Source: CAYLJJ01 sp964384025 (GTDB lineage Bacteria > Myxococcota_A > Bradymonadia > UBA7976 > UBA1532). From it: a stretch of 57,520 nucleotides of DNA. A program made the translations under genes and the position numbers. The notes beneath the pieces are model-generated. The model ran no database searches, was not told the DNA's origin, and worked only from the letters and a program-made list of their open reading frames with translations. Positions within the stretch are counted from its first letter, which is position 1, and every line of letters starts with the position of its first letter. The stretch lies in assembly GCA_964384025.1 (NCBI GenBank), contig CAYLJJ010000032.1:1-57520 (forward strand). The letters are read 5' to 3'. This document shows positions 8,671 through 17,511 of the stretch, piece after piece.

Positions 8671-9545
8671 AGGGAGGTCTCTTTTAAAATCCCCAGGATC
8701 TCTGGAGAGAGCACCCCTCGCTGGAGGAACTCCGCCAACAGCAATGAGCGATCATGGGGGAGGCTTAAGCGCGCCTCCTCTACCCGGCAGGGATCGGCCG
8801 GGGCCTCCTCTGGACAGAGATCCCCTGTTCCATCTCCATCACTGTCCTCCTGTCCTGGGTTGGTTCTGCTTGGGCAGTTGTCACAGAGATCCCCTACCCC
8901 ATCTCCATCCTCATCGGCCTGATCCTCGTTGCTCACAAAGGGGCAGTTATCTGCTGCGTCGAGTGGGGGCTGCTCAGCGCCGCCTGGATGCCCATCTCCA
9001 TCAGCGTCATAGCAGCAGGGAGGGCCACAGGGAGAGAGGTAACAGGAGTGAAGCTCACAGGCGTCCCCGTAGTTGAAAGGGCCCTCCTGCGCAGCGTCGC
9101 TGTCCTCCTGTCCAGGATTGTAAGTGTGGGGGCAATTGTCCTCTCCATCGGCGATCCCATCTTCATCGCTGTCCAGGAGATCATCGCAGAGATCTCCAAG
9201 CCCATCCCCATCTTGATCTTGCTGATCTGGGTTGCTCTTCTGAGGACAGTTGTCACAGAGATCAAGATATCCATCCCCATCGGTGTCCTCTCCCGGCTGA
9301 GGTTGAACTCCCCGATCCTCCTGCGTCACCACACCAAGATCTTCCCCTGTAGGCTGTGTTGCTGCGCCGAGATCCTCAAAGGGCTCCTCTTCGCGAGGCT
9401 CTGTCCTGCTGATACAGCCTACCAAGAGCATCAGCAAAGTGAGCAAGAGTGAAGCCCCCAAGAGTCCACCGCTCCCCAACACGCTACAGGAGCTGAGGAG
9501 CAGACCAAGAGAGAACAGAGCGCTGAGTAGAAGATAGAGGCGCAT
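8667..9545 (-). CDS. TSP3-repeat lipoprotein
   Basis: A 292-aa protein with two hydrophobic N-terminal segments, each ending in a plausible lipobox (LLSSC near 20, LVGC near 44). About six thrombospondin type 3 calcium-binding repeats follow (DxDxDGxGDLCDNCP pattern), interrupted by a CYLSPCGPPCCYDAD insert. The last 35 residues are non-repetitive and helical. The start at 9545 has GAAGG 9 nt upstream. It lies 12 nt after the TPR/PEGA gene and overlaps the radical SAM gene. Likely anchored in the envelope and Ca2+-binding. Confidence 0.8.
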   Translation of the reverse strand: MRLYLLLSALFSLGLLLSSCSVLGSGGLLGASLLLTLLMLLVGCISRTEPREEEPFEDLGAATQPTGEDLGVVTQEDRGVQPQPGEDTDGDGYLDLCDNCPQKSNPDQQDQDGDGLGDLCDDLLDSDEDGIADGEDNCPHTYNPGQEDSDAAQEGPFNYGDACELHSCYLSPCGPPCCYDADGDGHPGGAEQPPLDAADNCPFVSNEDQADEDGDGVGDLCDNCPSRTNPGQEDSDGDGTGDLCPEEAPADPCRVEEARLSLPHDRSLLLAEFLQRGVLSPEILGILKETSL

Positions 9546-9557
9546 GGTTGAAGTCCT

Positions 9558-10388
9558 TCAAAAACGAAGGCTGAGCCCTGAGGCTTGAGGCTCAGAGGTG
9601 TTTAAGAGGAGATAGAAACCCAATCCAAGACCCAGACTCGCCAACCCCGCGCTACTCCAGGCCCAGGGCTCATAGCTCCGCGCCTGATCATCATAGTCAC
9701 GCCAAGCCTTAAGATCTTTGGCTTCATCTCGATGCTCCAGGGAGCTGTAGATTCCATAACCCAAAAAGCTGGCGATTATCCCTGCAGTCAAGCCAGAACC
9801 CAAGCTGATCCAACCCCAGGAACGGTCAATCGTCTTAAGACTCTGAGTGGCGGGCTGAGTAGCAGGTTGAGTGGCGGGCTGAGAGTTTGGCAAAAGAGAG
9901 AGCTTAAAGGAGAGGGTCTGAGGCTCCCCCTTCTTGACCGTGAACTGTGGATAGAGCGGTTGGTGCTCCTCGAGGCGCAGCTCCAGGAAGTGAGATCCAA
10001 TCAAAATAGGCACCTTCAGGGGAGTCAGGCCCAGAATTTTACCCGACTTGTCTAGAGAGAGGCTCGCTCCTGGAGGCTCACTCATAAAGAGGATCTGAGG
10101 CATCAGACGGGCGATGTGCAGCTCCGCGATCTCCCGTTTGTCCGCCTCAGATTGCAGCTTGAGATATTGGCGAAATTTCTCTACCGCGCGCCCATATTCT
10201 CCCATCTCCTCCAGGATTAACCCCTGGTTAGCGATGAGTCCTGGACGGGGCTCGATGCGGTAGGCAGCTTGAAGGCGGTGAAGCGCGGCCAAGGGCTGCT
10301 TCTCATTGAGGAGGGTATCAGCCTCCTCTAGGAGACGCAGCACCTCAGGGTTGGCTTGGAGGAGCAGGATAATCAAGAGCGCTCGCAT
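9558..10388 (-). CDS. TPR and PEGA-domain membrane protein
   Basis: A 276-aa protein. A short signal-like N-terminus is followed by TPR-like helices (about 13-100; RPGLIANQGLILEEMGEYGRAV is one unit). A PEGA domain (about 105-165, GASLSLDKSGKILGLTPLKV) comes next, then a QPAT tandem tract, a transmembrane helix near 195-215 and a second one near the C-terminus. PEGA/TPR proteins of this layout are common beside Hanks kinases in Myxococcota. Two kinase genes are divergently transcribed 75 nt away. Likely envelope-located, first gene of a three-gene operon. Confidence 0.78.
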   Translation of the reverse strand: MRALLIILLLQANPEVLRLLEEADTLLNEKQPLAALHRLQAAYRIEPRPGLIANQGLILEEMGEYGRAVEKFRQYLKLQSEADKREIAELHIARLMPQILFMSEPPGASLSLDKSGKILGLTPLKVPILIGSHFLELRLEEHQPLYPQFTVKKGEPQTLSFKLSLLPNSQPATQPATQPATQSLKTIDRSWGWISLGSGLTAGIIASFLGYGIYSSLEHRDEAKDLKAWRDYDDQARSYEPWAWSSAGLASLGLGLGFYLLLNTSEPQASGLSLRF

Positions 10389-10463
10389 GGGATCATCTCC
10401 TCAGCTCAGGCTTGGGGGCAGAGAGGTTCCCCCTCCTCGATTCGAGATGCTAGGCTGCACTTT

Positions 10464-11513
10464 ATGAACTCGCAAGCCTCCGAGAATCTAGGGGATGAAC
10501 TCACCGGTACCCTGCTCGCAGATCGCTATTTTGTTGAGAGCATCTTGGGCGAAGGGCAGATGGGGGTGGTCTTCTTGGCACGGGATAAACGCTTGATGGG
10601 GCGACCCTGTGCTCTGAAGCTTCTTAAGCCTGGGCATAATGATCAGCGCTTCAACCAGCGTTTTCAGCGAGAATGTCAAATCATGGCCCGGCTCCACAGC
10701 CCCTATATCGTCGAGCTGCTGGACACTGGTGAGACTGCTCAAGGCTGCTCCTTCTTGGTGATGGAGTTACTGGAGGGACGACCTCTGGCTTTGGCCTTCT
10801 CAGCAGAGCGTCCGCTCCCCCCCAAACGCGCCTTGGAGATCTTTGGTGGGATCCTCAGGGGCCTCGCTGTGGCCCATGATGAGGGCATCATCCATCGTGA
10901 TCTGAGTCTAAACAACATCTTTCTTATCCGCAGCAGTGATGGGAAAGAGCACCCTAAGATCCTTGATTTTGGTTTGGCCAAAGATACCTTTGGGCTCAGC
11001 GGCGAAGAGCTGACCCGTAAGGGGGTTGCTCTGGGGACTCCAACCCATATGTCCCCCGAGCAGTTCCGGGGAGAGGCCCTGGATGGACGCTCCGATCTCT
11101 ACGCTGCTGGGATCCTGCTCTATCGTATGTTGGCAGGCCACCCCCCTTTTCGAGCAGATTCTATAGTCCCCGCCAGCATCCGCTATATGGATCCAGTTCT
11201 TCGTATCGGTTGGCAGCATCTCAGACAAGCCCCTAATCCCATCCCAGGGCTCGATTCCAAGCTAGAGCGTTACCTCCATCGTTTTCTCACGAAGCGATCT
11301 GAAGAGCGCATCTCTGATGCCCACCGAGCGTTGGAGGAGATGCCTGAGGTGGAGGGAGACCCTCTCCCTTCATGCAGCACTGATCCTCTCCAGGATCAGG
11401 ATGATACCCAGCCCTCTGAGCGCCAAAGGCTCTCGCTGTGGAGTTTGAGAGGGCTGCTCCTGTTTGGGGCTCTGACGTTGATCCTCTCTCTGCTCTTTAT
11501 CTGGAGTCGTTGA
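10464..11513 (+). CDS. Hanks-type Ser/Thr protein kinase with a variant catalytic loop
   Basis: A 349-aa membrane kinase. It has a Gly-rich loop GEGQMGVV, Lys52 in CALKLL, catalytic loop HRDLSLNN near 144, DFGLAK, and a GTPTHMSPEQ activation/P+1 segment. The usual Lys of HRDLKPxN is replaced by Ser, a change also seen in some active bacterial kinases. A C-terminal transmembrane helix places the kinase domain in the cytoplasm with almost no periplasmic domain. ATG 10464 is chosen because the conserved kinase start follows shortly after. Overlaps the next kinase gene by 1 nt (TGATG). Confidence 0.92.
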   Translation: MNSQASENLGDELTGTLLADRYFVESILGEGQMGVVFLARDKRLMGRPCALKLLKPGHNDQRFNQRFQRECQIMARLHSPYIVELLDTGETAQGCSFLVMELLEGRPLALAFSAERPLPPKRALEIFGGILRGLAVAHDEGIIHRDLSLNNIFLIRSSDGKEHPKILDFGLAKDTFGLSGEELTRKGVALGTPTHMSPEQFRGEALDGRSDLYAAGILLYRMLAGHPPFRADSIVPASIRYMDPVLRIGWQHLRQAPNPIPGLDSKLERYLHRFLTKRSEERISDAHRALEEMPEVEGDPLPSCSTDPLQDQDDTQPSERQRLSLWSLRGLLLFGALTLILSLLFIWSR

Positions 11514-12805
11514 TGGAGACCTATCAGGGTTACGCCAGCCCCGCAGGTGATCCGCTGCTGGGACGCACAATCGGTGATCGCTACCGCATAGAGTCGATCC
11601 TGGGGCGAGGTGGAATGGGGGCGGTTTATCGCGCTGTAGATACCCGCCTTCATGATCGAGCTTGCGCTGTCAAGGTCCTGGCGGTGGCTTATGATGGTCG
11701 AGATGTAGAGCGTTTTCAGCGAGAGGTGCGCTTGGTCGCGGGCCTCAGCAGCCCCTACACGGTGCGGGTCTATGATGTGGGAGATCTCCCTGACAGCCGC
11801 CCTTTTTTGGTGATGGAGCTGCTCGAGGGGAGATCGCTCTCAGATTTAAGCAAGCCGATCCAGGTTGAGGAACTCCTACCGGTGATGCACGGCATCCTCT
11901 CCTCTCTGGTTGAAGCCCACGCTCAGGGCATCGTTCACCGCGATCTCAAGCCCGCCAACATTCTCCTGGTGGGAGGCTCAGCAGGTCTTGGGCTCCCCAA
12001 GGTCCTGGATTTTGGTATCGCCAAAGAGCTGCGCCCAAGCGAAGAGCAGCTACAGACCACGGCCCTGGTTGGAACCCCCGCTTATATGAGCCCAGAGCAG
12101 ATCCAGCGCAGCGCTGTAGATGGTCGTGCAGATCTCTACGCTCTGGGGGTCTTGCTCTATGAGTTGTTGGCAGGAGAATCTCCTTTTGCCAAGACAGATC
12201 AGGTCCCTGATGCCTTGACTGGCTTGCCCTCAGAGTATCGTCTGGGTTGGCAGCATATGTATCAGGAGCCCGAGCCCATATCAGAAATTTCTCCTGAACT
12301 TTGGACGATCTTGGCTCGACTCTTGGAAAAGTCCCCCAAAGATCGTTATCCCAACGCGGAGGCGGTGATTGAAGCCCTGGAGCAGCTCCCAGAGAGCGGC
12401 TTCAAGAGGAGCAAAGAGCGCCCCTTCAAGCGCACGCTGCTCTTAGGCGCCTTAAGCTTGATCGCTCTGGCTTGGTGGCTGTTTCAAGGGATCTCTCCAG
12501 GAGAGTCGCCGCTTGAAGCGGGCGTTCAGCTCAGAGAGGAGCAAAGCCCACCAGATGCCCAAGTCCAAGATCTAAAACCCAAAGATGCTCAACTTAAGGA
12601 TCTCAAGATTCAGGATAGGCAGAGATCAGAGGAGCCGTTGAGCCCAGCCCCCGTGGAGATCATCTCTAAGCCGAAGCCCAAACCCAAACCACCAAAGGTC
12701 AAGAGGAAGATCCGTCGTCCTCGTAAAGAGAGACCCAAAGTCCCTGCTCAACCACCAAAGAGACCTGACGCCGGACGACCAAGCAAGCTTTACTTTGGTC
12801 TCTGA
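11513..12805 (+). CDS. Hanks-type Ser/Thr protein kinase with a basic C-terminal tail
   Basis: A 430-aa kinase with GRGGMGAVY, Lys54 (CAVKVL), HRDLKPAN near 142, DFGIAK and GTPAYMSPEQ. All catalytic residues are present, unlike the upstream paralogue. A transmembrane helix lies at about 306-323. The external tail is first acidic, then very rich in Lys/Pro/Arg (PKPKPKPPK, KRKIRRPRKERPK), which could bind cell-wall polymer or nucleic acid. The ATG overlaps the stop of the upstream kinase, so the two are co-translated. The pair probably arose by tandem duplication. Confidence 0.93.
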   Translation: METYQGYASPAGDPLLGRTIGDRYRIESILGRGGMGAVYRAVDTRLHDRACAVKVLAVAYDGRDVERFQREVRLVAGLSSPYTVRVYDVGDLPDSRPFLVMELLEGRSLSDLSKPIQVEELLPVMHGILSSLVEAHAQGIVHRDLKPANILLVGGSAGLGLPKVLDFGIAKELRPSEEQLQTTALVGTPAYMSPEQIQRSAVDGRADLYALGVLLYELLAGESPFAKTDQVPDALTGLPSEYRLGWQHMYQEPEPISEISPELWTILARLLEKSPKDRYPNAEAVIEALEQLPESGFKRSKERPFKRTLLLGALSLIALAWWLFQGISPGESPLEAGVQLREEQSPPDAQVQDLKPKDAQLKDLKIQDRQRSEEPLSPAPVEIISKPKPKPKPPKVKRKIRRPRKERPKVPAQPPKRPDAGRPSKLYFGL

Positions 12806-12937
12806 GCTGCTCAGAAGAGCGTTGCAGCTCTATAGGATTCTCAATCTCGTCCTAATTTTTTCCTTGAATCGAGATCAAAAACGGGCGTCGATGGGCGCCG
12901 GTGAGCAAAACCTCTCACCTCTGGCAAGGAGAACGCT

Positions 12938-13681
12938 ATGTTCCGATTTGGACTTTCTCTCATCTGCGCGCTGCTGATGACCTTCAGCTTCGGCAGCTTC
13001 AACGCGATGGCCTCCTCCACGGATGGCAGCGTCGAGGTCACAAAAAAGAAGAAGAAGAAAAAGAAGAAAGCCAAGCGTCACCGTCGTAAGCACAGGAGGC
13101 GCGTGGTGAGGCGGAAGGGCAGAGCGCATGCTTCTCACGCCTATAACCGCACAAACCGCCTCCTCCGCCGCGCCCAGGAAGCTGCCAAGGTCGGCGGTGA
13201 GGGCAAAGAGATATTGAGGCAGGCTCTGGTTAACCAGGCTGCGTCCAAAGAGGCTTTGGATCGAAAGAAGTTCCGTGTCTCTGTCAAGCTTACCCGTGAG
13301 GCGCGTAAGAGCGCTCGCGAGGTGCTCAAAATCAATAAAGGTAAAGTCGCTGCTCCTGCCGTCGTTCCCGCTGTCGCGGTTGCTGTACCCGTCGAGAAGA
13401 AGCCTGATGAGGTCGCCAAGGCGCCCGCTAAGGCGCCTGAGGCTGCTGCAGAAAAGGCCGCTGCTGCAGAAAAGGCCGCTGCTGCAGAAAAGGCCGCTGC
13501 TGAAGAAGAGGCCGCCGCCGAAGCAGAGGAGGAGGCCAATGAGGCCGCTGAAGCTGCTAAGGTCGCTGATCCTGCCGCCGCCACCGCCGATACTGAAGCC
13601 GCCCTCAAGGTCGCCGAGAAGGCTGTCCCTGAAGCTGACAAGGCGGTTGAGGTGATCATCAAAGATGAGCCAGAGGAGTAA
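12938..13681 (+). CDS. Secreted Lys/Arg- and Ala/Glu-rich protein
   Basis: A 247-aa protein with a signal peptide (cleavage near FNAMAS). A run of nine lysines and a dense KRHRRKHRRRVVRRK block come next, then a helical segment (about 65-135), then an Ala/Glu/Lys tract with AAAEKA repeats and an acidic end. GGAGAA precedes the ATG (AAGGAGAACGCT). No family is recognised. The charge separation, basic then acidic, suggests a polyelectrolyte-binding or self-associating periplasmic/extracellular protein; this is inference. Confidence 0.7.
   Translation: MFRFGLSLICALLMTFSFGSFNAMASSTDGSVEVTKKKKKKKKKAKRHRRKHRRRVVRRKGRAHASHAYNRTNRLLRRAQEAAKVGGEGKEILRQALVNQAASKEALDRKKFRVSVKLTREARKSAREVLKINKGKVAAPAVVPAVAVAVPVEKKPDEVAKAPAKAPEAAAEKAAAAEKAAAAEKAAAEEEAAAEAEEEANEAAEAAKVADPAAATADTEAALKVAEKAVPEADKAVEVIIKDEPEE
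13442..13513 (+). repeat. 18-bp tandem repeat encoding AAAEKA
   Basis: Three identical 18-bp units (GCTGCTGCAGAAAAGGCC) at 13442-13495 plus a fourth diverged unit to 13513. They encode Ala-Ala-Ala-Glu-Lys-Ala within the secreted Lys/Ala-rich protein. Confidence 0.9.
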
Positions 13682-13750
13682 ACATCCCTCCTGGTTCAAG
13701 CCTCCCTGCCGATCTCTCCAAATCACAGCCCCTTGACGAAATGAGCTATA

Positions 13751-15742
13751 CTACTCCTGTTGGAGAAAGGCTGCGATCTCCTCTACACAGACCTCAGGTA
13801 CTCCTCTGAGAGAGCTGTCATGTCGCATCGTCTCTGCGTGGCTGCCCTCATAGTAAAAGCTCTGATCACAGGGCAAGGCCCCACACACTTGAAGGAAAGA
13901 GTCTTGGTGGCGCCGCAGAGAGAGCACCTGCTGATGGGAACCTTGGAGAGGCTCAATGGCGAAGGCTTTGTGAGGGAGCTGCGCCCTCTGCACCTCTCGC
14001 AGTACCTCTCCATATTCCTCTCCTCGGGCTTTGCAAAGGTAATTTAGGAGAGAGAGAGGCCGAGCCAGGGCTGAGTCTAGGATGATCTGATCCACCGAGG
14101 GATGAAGTCGTGCGGCATAAGAAGCTCCGATCATACCGTGAGAGGCTGCGAGCACTGAGATCTTCTTGACCGGGAGACACTCGCTGATGGTGGTCAGGAT
14201 ATCAAAGAGCAGCGGCGTCTCCCAGCGTCCTGCGGTGACCAACTCCTGCCCCTCCTCATTGAGCATCCCAACACGAGCAAAGAGGTAGCTGCCCTCGATG
14301 CCACGCTTGATCAACTCCATCGCTAAGGGGATCGCGGCGCGCTCTGAGGCGCGGAAACCTGGGACAAAGAGAAAGGCGCGCTCTCTTCGACCTTTGGGGA
14401 TATAGAGCAGCTCGCAGATGCCACGCGCCCTGCTCTTGAGTGGCCGTAGTTGGAAGTGGGGATGAGCTTTCAGGAGAGCATCTAGAGCCTCCACGCCGCT
14501 CTCCACCTTGGCATGGCTGTAGATATCTGTGCAGCGACTGTCTTGAGGCTTAAGCAGATCTCTCCAGTGCCCATAGGGCTGCACTGCTAAGTTGGGTGGC
14601 TTCATCGAAGTGGGTGTTAGGCCCAGCTCTTTGAAGATCCGCCCTGGGCCCAAAGGAGAGATCTCAGTGGCCAACTCCTCTAAGCTGAGCGGCCCTCCCT
14701 GGCTCAGCAGGATGGAGGGTTGCTCTCTCACCTGGAGAGCCTCTCCAGTCTCCATCTGGTGGCTGCGTAGGGCGTGAGCGATGATCGCTGGATTGCCTGA
14801 GATCTGCTTGACCTCCTCGTTGGGCTCTAACAGAAGATCAGGGCGCTTGCTCCGAAAAATGATCTCATCATCAGAGAGGCTCTCATCGATCTGGACTTGG
14901 TAGTAAGAGAGATCCAACTCATCATCACAGGGAAACCAGCGCCACCAGTCCCGCAGATAGACCCAGCGCTTGGCGGAGATCTGAGCATCTTCAAGATCAA
15001 GCTCCATCACCGAGGGGCGAGAGCGACCCTGCACAAGCTTGCTCTTAAAATACTCAAGGTAGGCGCGCAGGCTGGGCCTACGCGCCACCTCAGAGAAGCT
15101 GCTTTTGTGGATCTTGGGCCCCGAGTCCAGCAAGACCCAGCCCGAAGCCCAACAGAGATTCTTAGGGGAGAGGTCTAAGAGTAACTCAGAGGAGGCTTCA
15201 ATCTCAGCCGACTCCCGCAGCACTACCATCAGCGCCTGCTCTTGCTGTCGACTGAGCCCCCCTCCTATGATCAGCTCAGCCAGAGTGGGTTCTGGACGCC
15301 ACTCTTTGACCAGGAGATGATCTCCGTAGTCGAGGATCTTCGCAGCCCTGAGCGCAGAGAAGGAATCCAACAGTCCGGCCACTTCGCGTTCCAAGCGAAG
15401 AGCCTCTTTAAAGAAGCCAAACCGAGCCCGAGCACGCTTAACCGCGAGTTGTCTTCCCTGCAGATCCTCGGCAGCGTAAACCACTCCAATCAGACCACTG
15501 CCCAGCTGCGTTCCCAGACGCAAGCTGTGTTCAGGGGTGTAGATCTCTGTCCCTGGAGGCAAGAGATGGGTCCCTTGGATCATCTTTCGCTTTAGGGCGC
15601 TGCTCTTGCTGATGGCGCTGAGAAGAGAAAGCTGCTCAAGGTTGAGGCTGAGACAGAGGCTTTGAGGAGAGGTCTTCGAAGATGAGGCTAAAGCCTGCGA
15701 CCCCCAATCAGTGCTCTCGGATCCAGGAGATTGAGGCTCCAC
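13751..15742 (-). CDS. Protein kinase-like domain fused to an alpha/beta hydrolase
   Basis: A 663-aa two-domain protein. Residues 70-210 look kinase-like: GSGLIGVVYA (Gly loop), Lys102 in AVKRA, LDLSPKN (Asp190...Asn195, replacing HRDLKPxN) and LLDSG (Asp206, replacing DFG). Residues about 440-660 look like an alpha/beta hydrolase: FVPGFRASE oxyanion strand, AASHGMIGAS with candidate nucleophile Ser534, Asp556 and His635 in GSHAE. The nucleophile elbow is A-x-S-x-G rather than G-x-S-x-G. Start GTG 15742, 12 nt after the TerB-like gene, lacks a clear SD; ATG 15583 is an alternative. Substrate unknown. Confidence 0.75.
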   Translation of the reverse strand: MEPQSPGSESTDWGSQALASSSKTSPQSLCLSLNLEQLSLLSAISKSSALKRKMIQGTHLLPPGTEIYTPEHSLRLGTQLGSGLIGVVYAAEDLQGRQLAVKRARARFGFFKEALRLEREVAGLLDSFSALRAAKILDYGDHLLVKEWRPEPTLAELIIGGGLSRQQEQALMVVLRESAEIEASSELLLDLSPKNLCWASGWVLLDSGPKIHKSSFSEVARRPSLRAYLEYFKSKLVQGRSRPSVMELDLEDAQISAKRWVYLRDWWRWFPCDDELDLSYYQVQIDESLSDDEIIFRSKRPDLLLEPNEEVKQISGNPAIIAHALRSHQMETGEALQVREQPSILLSQGGPLSLEELATEISPLGPGRIFKELGLTPTSMKPPNLAVQPYGHWRDLLKPQDSRCTDIYSHAKVESGVEALDALLKAHPHFQLRPLKSRARGICELLYIPKGRRERAFLFVPGFRASERAAIPLAMELIKRGIEGSYLFARVGMLNEEGQELVTAGRWETPLLFDILTTISECLPVKKISVLAASHGMIGASYAARLHPSVDQIILDSALARPLSLLNYLCKARGEEYGEVLREVQRAQLPHKAFAIEPLQGSHQQVLSLRRHQDSFLQVCGALPCDQSFYYEGSHAETMRHDSSLRGVPEVCVEEIAAFLQQE

Positions 15743-15754
15743 GATGAGGGGTGG

Positions 15755-16204
15755 TTACTTCTTTGTGGGGAAGAGAGCCTTGCGTAGGTGCCGGGCCCCA
15801 CGCTCCAACTCCACCAGAGCCTCGATCGAGGCGAGGAGTTGACTGCCCACGCCCAACAGCGCAGCAGCCTCAGCGACAGCAGCTTTCTCCTCAGCGGCAT
15901 AGACCCCATCCGCACTGGAGATCTCGATGGCGTCACGGAGCAGCATACGGGCGCGTAGCCCCCCCTTCCTCATGTTGGGGAGGACCTCCGCTAGATCTGC
16001 GCTGCTGTGATCAAAATCGTCGATGGCGGCCTTGATCTCATCGCTGGCACCGAGGCGCTTCATTCCGACCTGAAGAGCCTTCATCTCCTCTGGAGCGATC
16101 TCACCATCCGCGCCGATCATGATCTTGACTGCTTTGAGGTAAGCGAGGATAACTTCTTCGACAGGGAGGCGCCCATAGCGCTGTTTGACTGCGGATGTGT
16201 TCAT
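15755..16204 (-). CDS. TerB-like (tellurite-resistance/DjlA-N) domain protein
   Basis: A 149-aa all-helical protein. It has the TerB/DjlA pattern MIGADGEIAPEEMKAL followed by a second acidic helix-turn repeat IEISSADGVYAAEEKAAV. Each half contains the conserved DG-x-x-x-x-E-E unit, a candidate metal site. ATG 16204 is chosen because AGGAG lies 9 nt upstream; a start at 16240 would add 12 residues with no support. It is the first gene of an operon with the kinase-hydrolase fusion. Exact role unknown. Confidence 0.8.
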   Translation of the reverse strand: MNTSAVKQRYGRLPVEEVILAYLKAVKIMIGADGEIAPEEMKALQVGMKRLGASDEIKAAIDDFDHSSADLAEVLPNMRKGGLRARMLLRDAIEISSADGVYAAEEKAAVAEAAALLGVGSQLLASIEALVELERGARHLRKALFPTKK

Positions 16205-16319
16205 AAGAGAAAACTCCTGTTGATTTGAGGACTGCTGCAAGAGATAGCCAGAATCACTTCAACTTGCAAGCCTTGATATTCGATGTCTCAAGGTGAGCAA
16301 GCCTTTAGGAGTCCAGAAA

Positions 16320-17450
16320 ATGTTGCTCAACCTCCCGTTTCTCTTCCTCCTCTGTTCTCTCCTTGCCTGTAGTGAAGAGAGCCCAAGCGCTGAGAACCCA
16401 GACGCTGGGAGTTCAGAGGCTTTGGACCGCTTCGCTGAGGGGTTGATCGCTGAGTATCGACTGCCCTCCCTGGCCCTGGGGGTGATTCAAGGAGGAGAGC
16501 TGAGCCTGAGCCGAGCCTACGGTTTCGCAGATCTGCACAGCAGCCAACCCGCGAACATCGAGACCATCTATGCCATCGCCTCCTGTTCCAAGGCGATTGT
16601 GGGTTTGGCGGCGGTGAAGCTTAAAGAAATGATGGGAGATGAGCTCAACCTGGGTGGGGATGTCAACGATTGGCTGGCTTGGCCAGAGCCTCTGCTGCAC
16701 CCCGACTTCCCCGATCAGCCTGTCACCCTACGCCAACTCTTAACCCATAAGGCAGGCATCATCAGCGACAGCGACGCGGACTATGAGAGCTATCCTAAGC
16801 CCGATCCCGATATGGACCTGGATCCCTTCCTTCAAGATTGGCTGTTGCGGGATGAGAGTTGGTTGGAGTCTGCGCCAGGAGAGGAGTATGCCTATTCAAA
16901 CCTGGGCGTTGCCCTGGCAGCCCTGGTCTTGGAGAAAGCGGCGGGGCAGGAGTTTAGAGCCTTCTGTAACGAGCAGCTTTTTGAGCCGATGGGGATGAAG
17001 GATAGTCGTTGGTCTTTCTCAGAGTTCAATCCCGCGCAGCAGGCTCGCATCGCGCGGCCTCATGACGATCTGGGCGAGCCCCTAGAGCATTATGGCTTCA
17101 ACGATTATCCCAGCGGGCTCCTCCGCACTACTCTGGTAGATCTCTCCAACCTGATGAGAACCCTGATGGCCGATGGCCATGCACCTGGGGGAAGGCAAGT
17201 CTTAAAGCCTGAGAGCATCACCCTCTTTGAAGAGGCGCCCCTCATCATGGAACCAGAGGAGTGGGGTGGAGCGCGGGCCTTCAGTCACGATGGAGGTGAG
17301 GCGGGGGTGATCAGTCGCTTTATCTATCGAGAAGATGGGCTGGGTTATCTCTACTTTGTCAACGGTGAGTTGGAAGAGGATGATTTGGAGAGTTTTCAAG
17401 AGCGTCTCAATGCTTGGTTGAGGGCCTCTGCTGAGGGATCCGGGATCTGA
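16320..17450 (+). CDS. Class C beta-lactamase-type serine hydrolase, lipoprotein
   Basis: A 376-aa protein of the PF00144 family. The lipobox SLLAC (Cys17) follows a signal peptide. SxxK is SCSK (Ser88/Lys91), YxN is YSN near 191-193, and the third motif is HDGG near 323. The Gln/Asn-rich binding loop and LLTHKAGI also match. AGGAG 8 nt upstream decides ATG 16320 over the GTG at 16293. Family members are peptidases, esterases or D-aminopeptidases. Its surface location suggests cell-wall or extracellular substrates. No ampR-like regulator is nearby. Confidence 0.9.
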   Translation: MLLNLPFLFLLCSLLACSEESPSAENPDAGSSEALDRFAEGLIAEYRLPSLALGVIQGGELSLSRAYGFADLHSSQPANIETIYAIASCSKAIVGLAAVKLKEMMGDELNLGGDVNDWLAWPEPLLHPDFPDQPVTLRQLLTHKAGIISDSDADYESYPKPDPDMDLDPFLQDWLLRDESWLESAPGEEYAYSNLGVALAALVLEKAAGQEFRAFCNEQLFEPMGMKDSRWSFSEFNPAQQARIARPHDDLGEPLEHYGFNDYPSGLLRTTLVDLSNLMRTLMADGHAPGGRQVLKPESITLFEEAPLIMEPEEWGGARAFSHDGGEAGVISRFIYREDGLGYLYFVNGELEEDDLESFQERLNAWLRASAEGSGI

Positions 17451-17511
17451 AACCTGGACGAGATCGAGGCTCGGAGGCATAGTGCCTCGGTTTGTCGCTC
17501 TTGAGGCTCCC

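Noticed and set aside
12795..12977. 60-aa plus-strand frame between the kinase and the Lys-rich gene
   Set aside because: Overlaps the start region of the real gene, with no ribosome-binding site and unlikely composition.
13141..13662. 173-aa Ala/Ser-rich minus-strand frame
   Set aside because: Mirror of the Ala/Glu/Lys repeat gene; composition is an artefact of the opposite strand.
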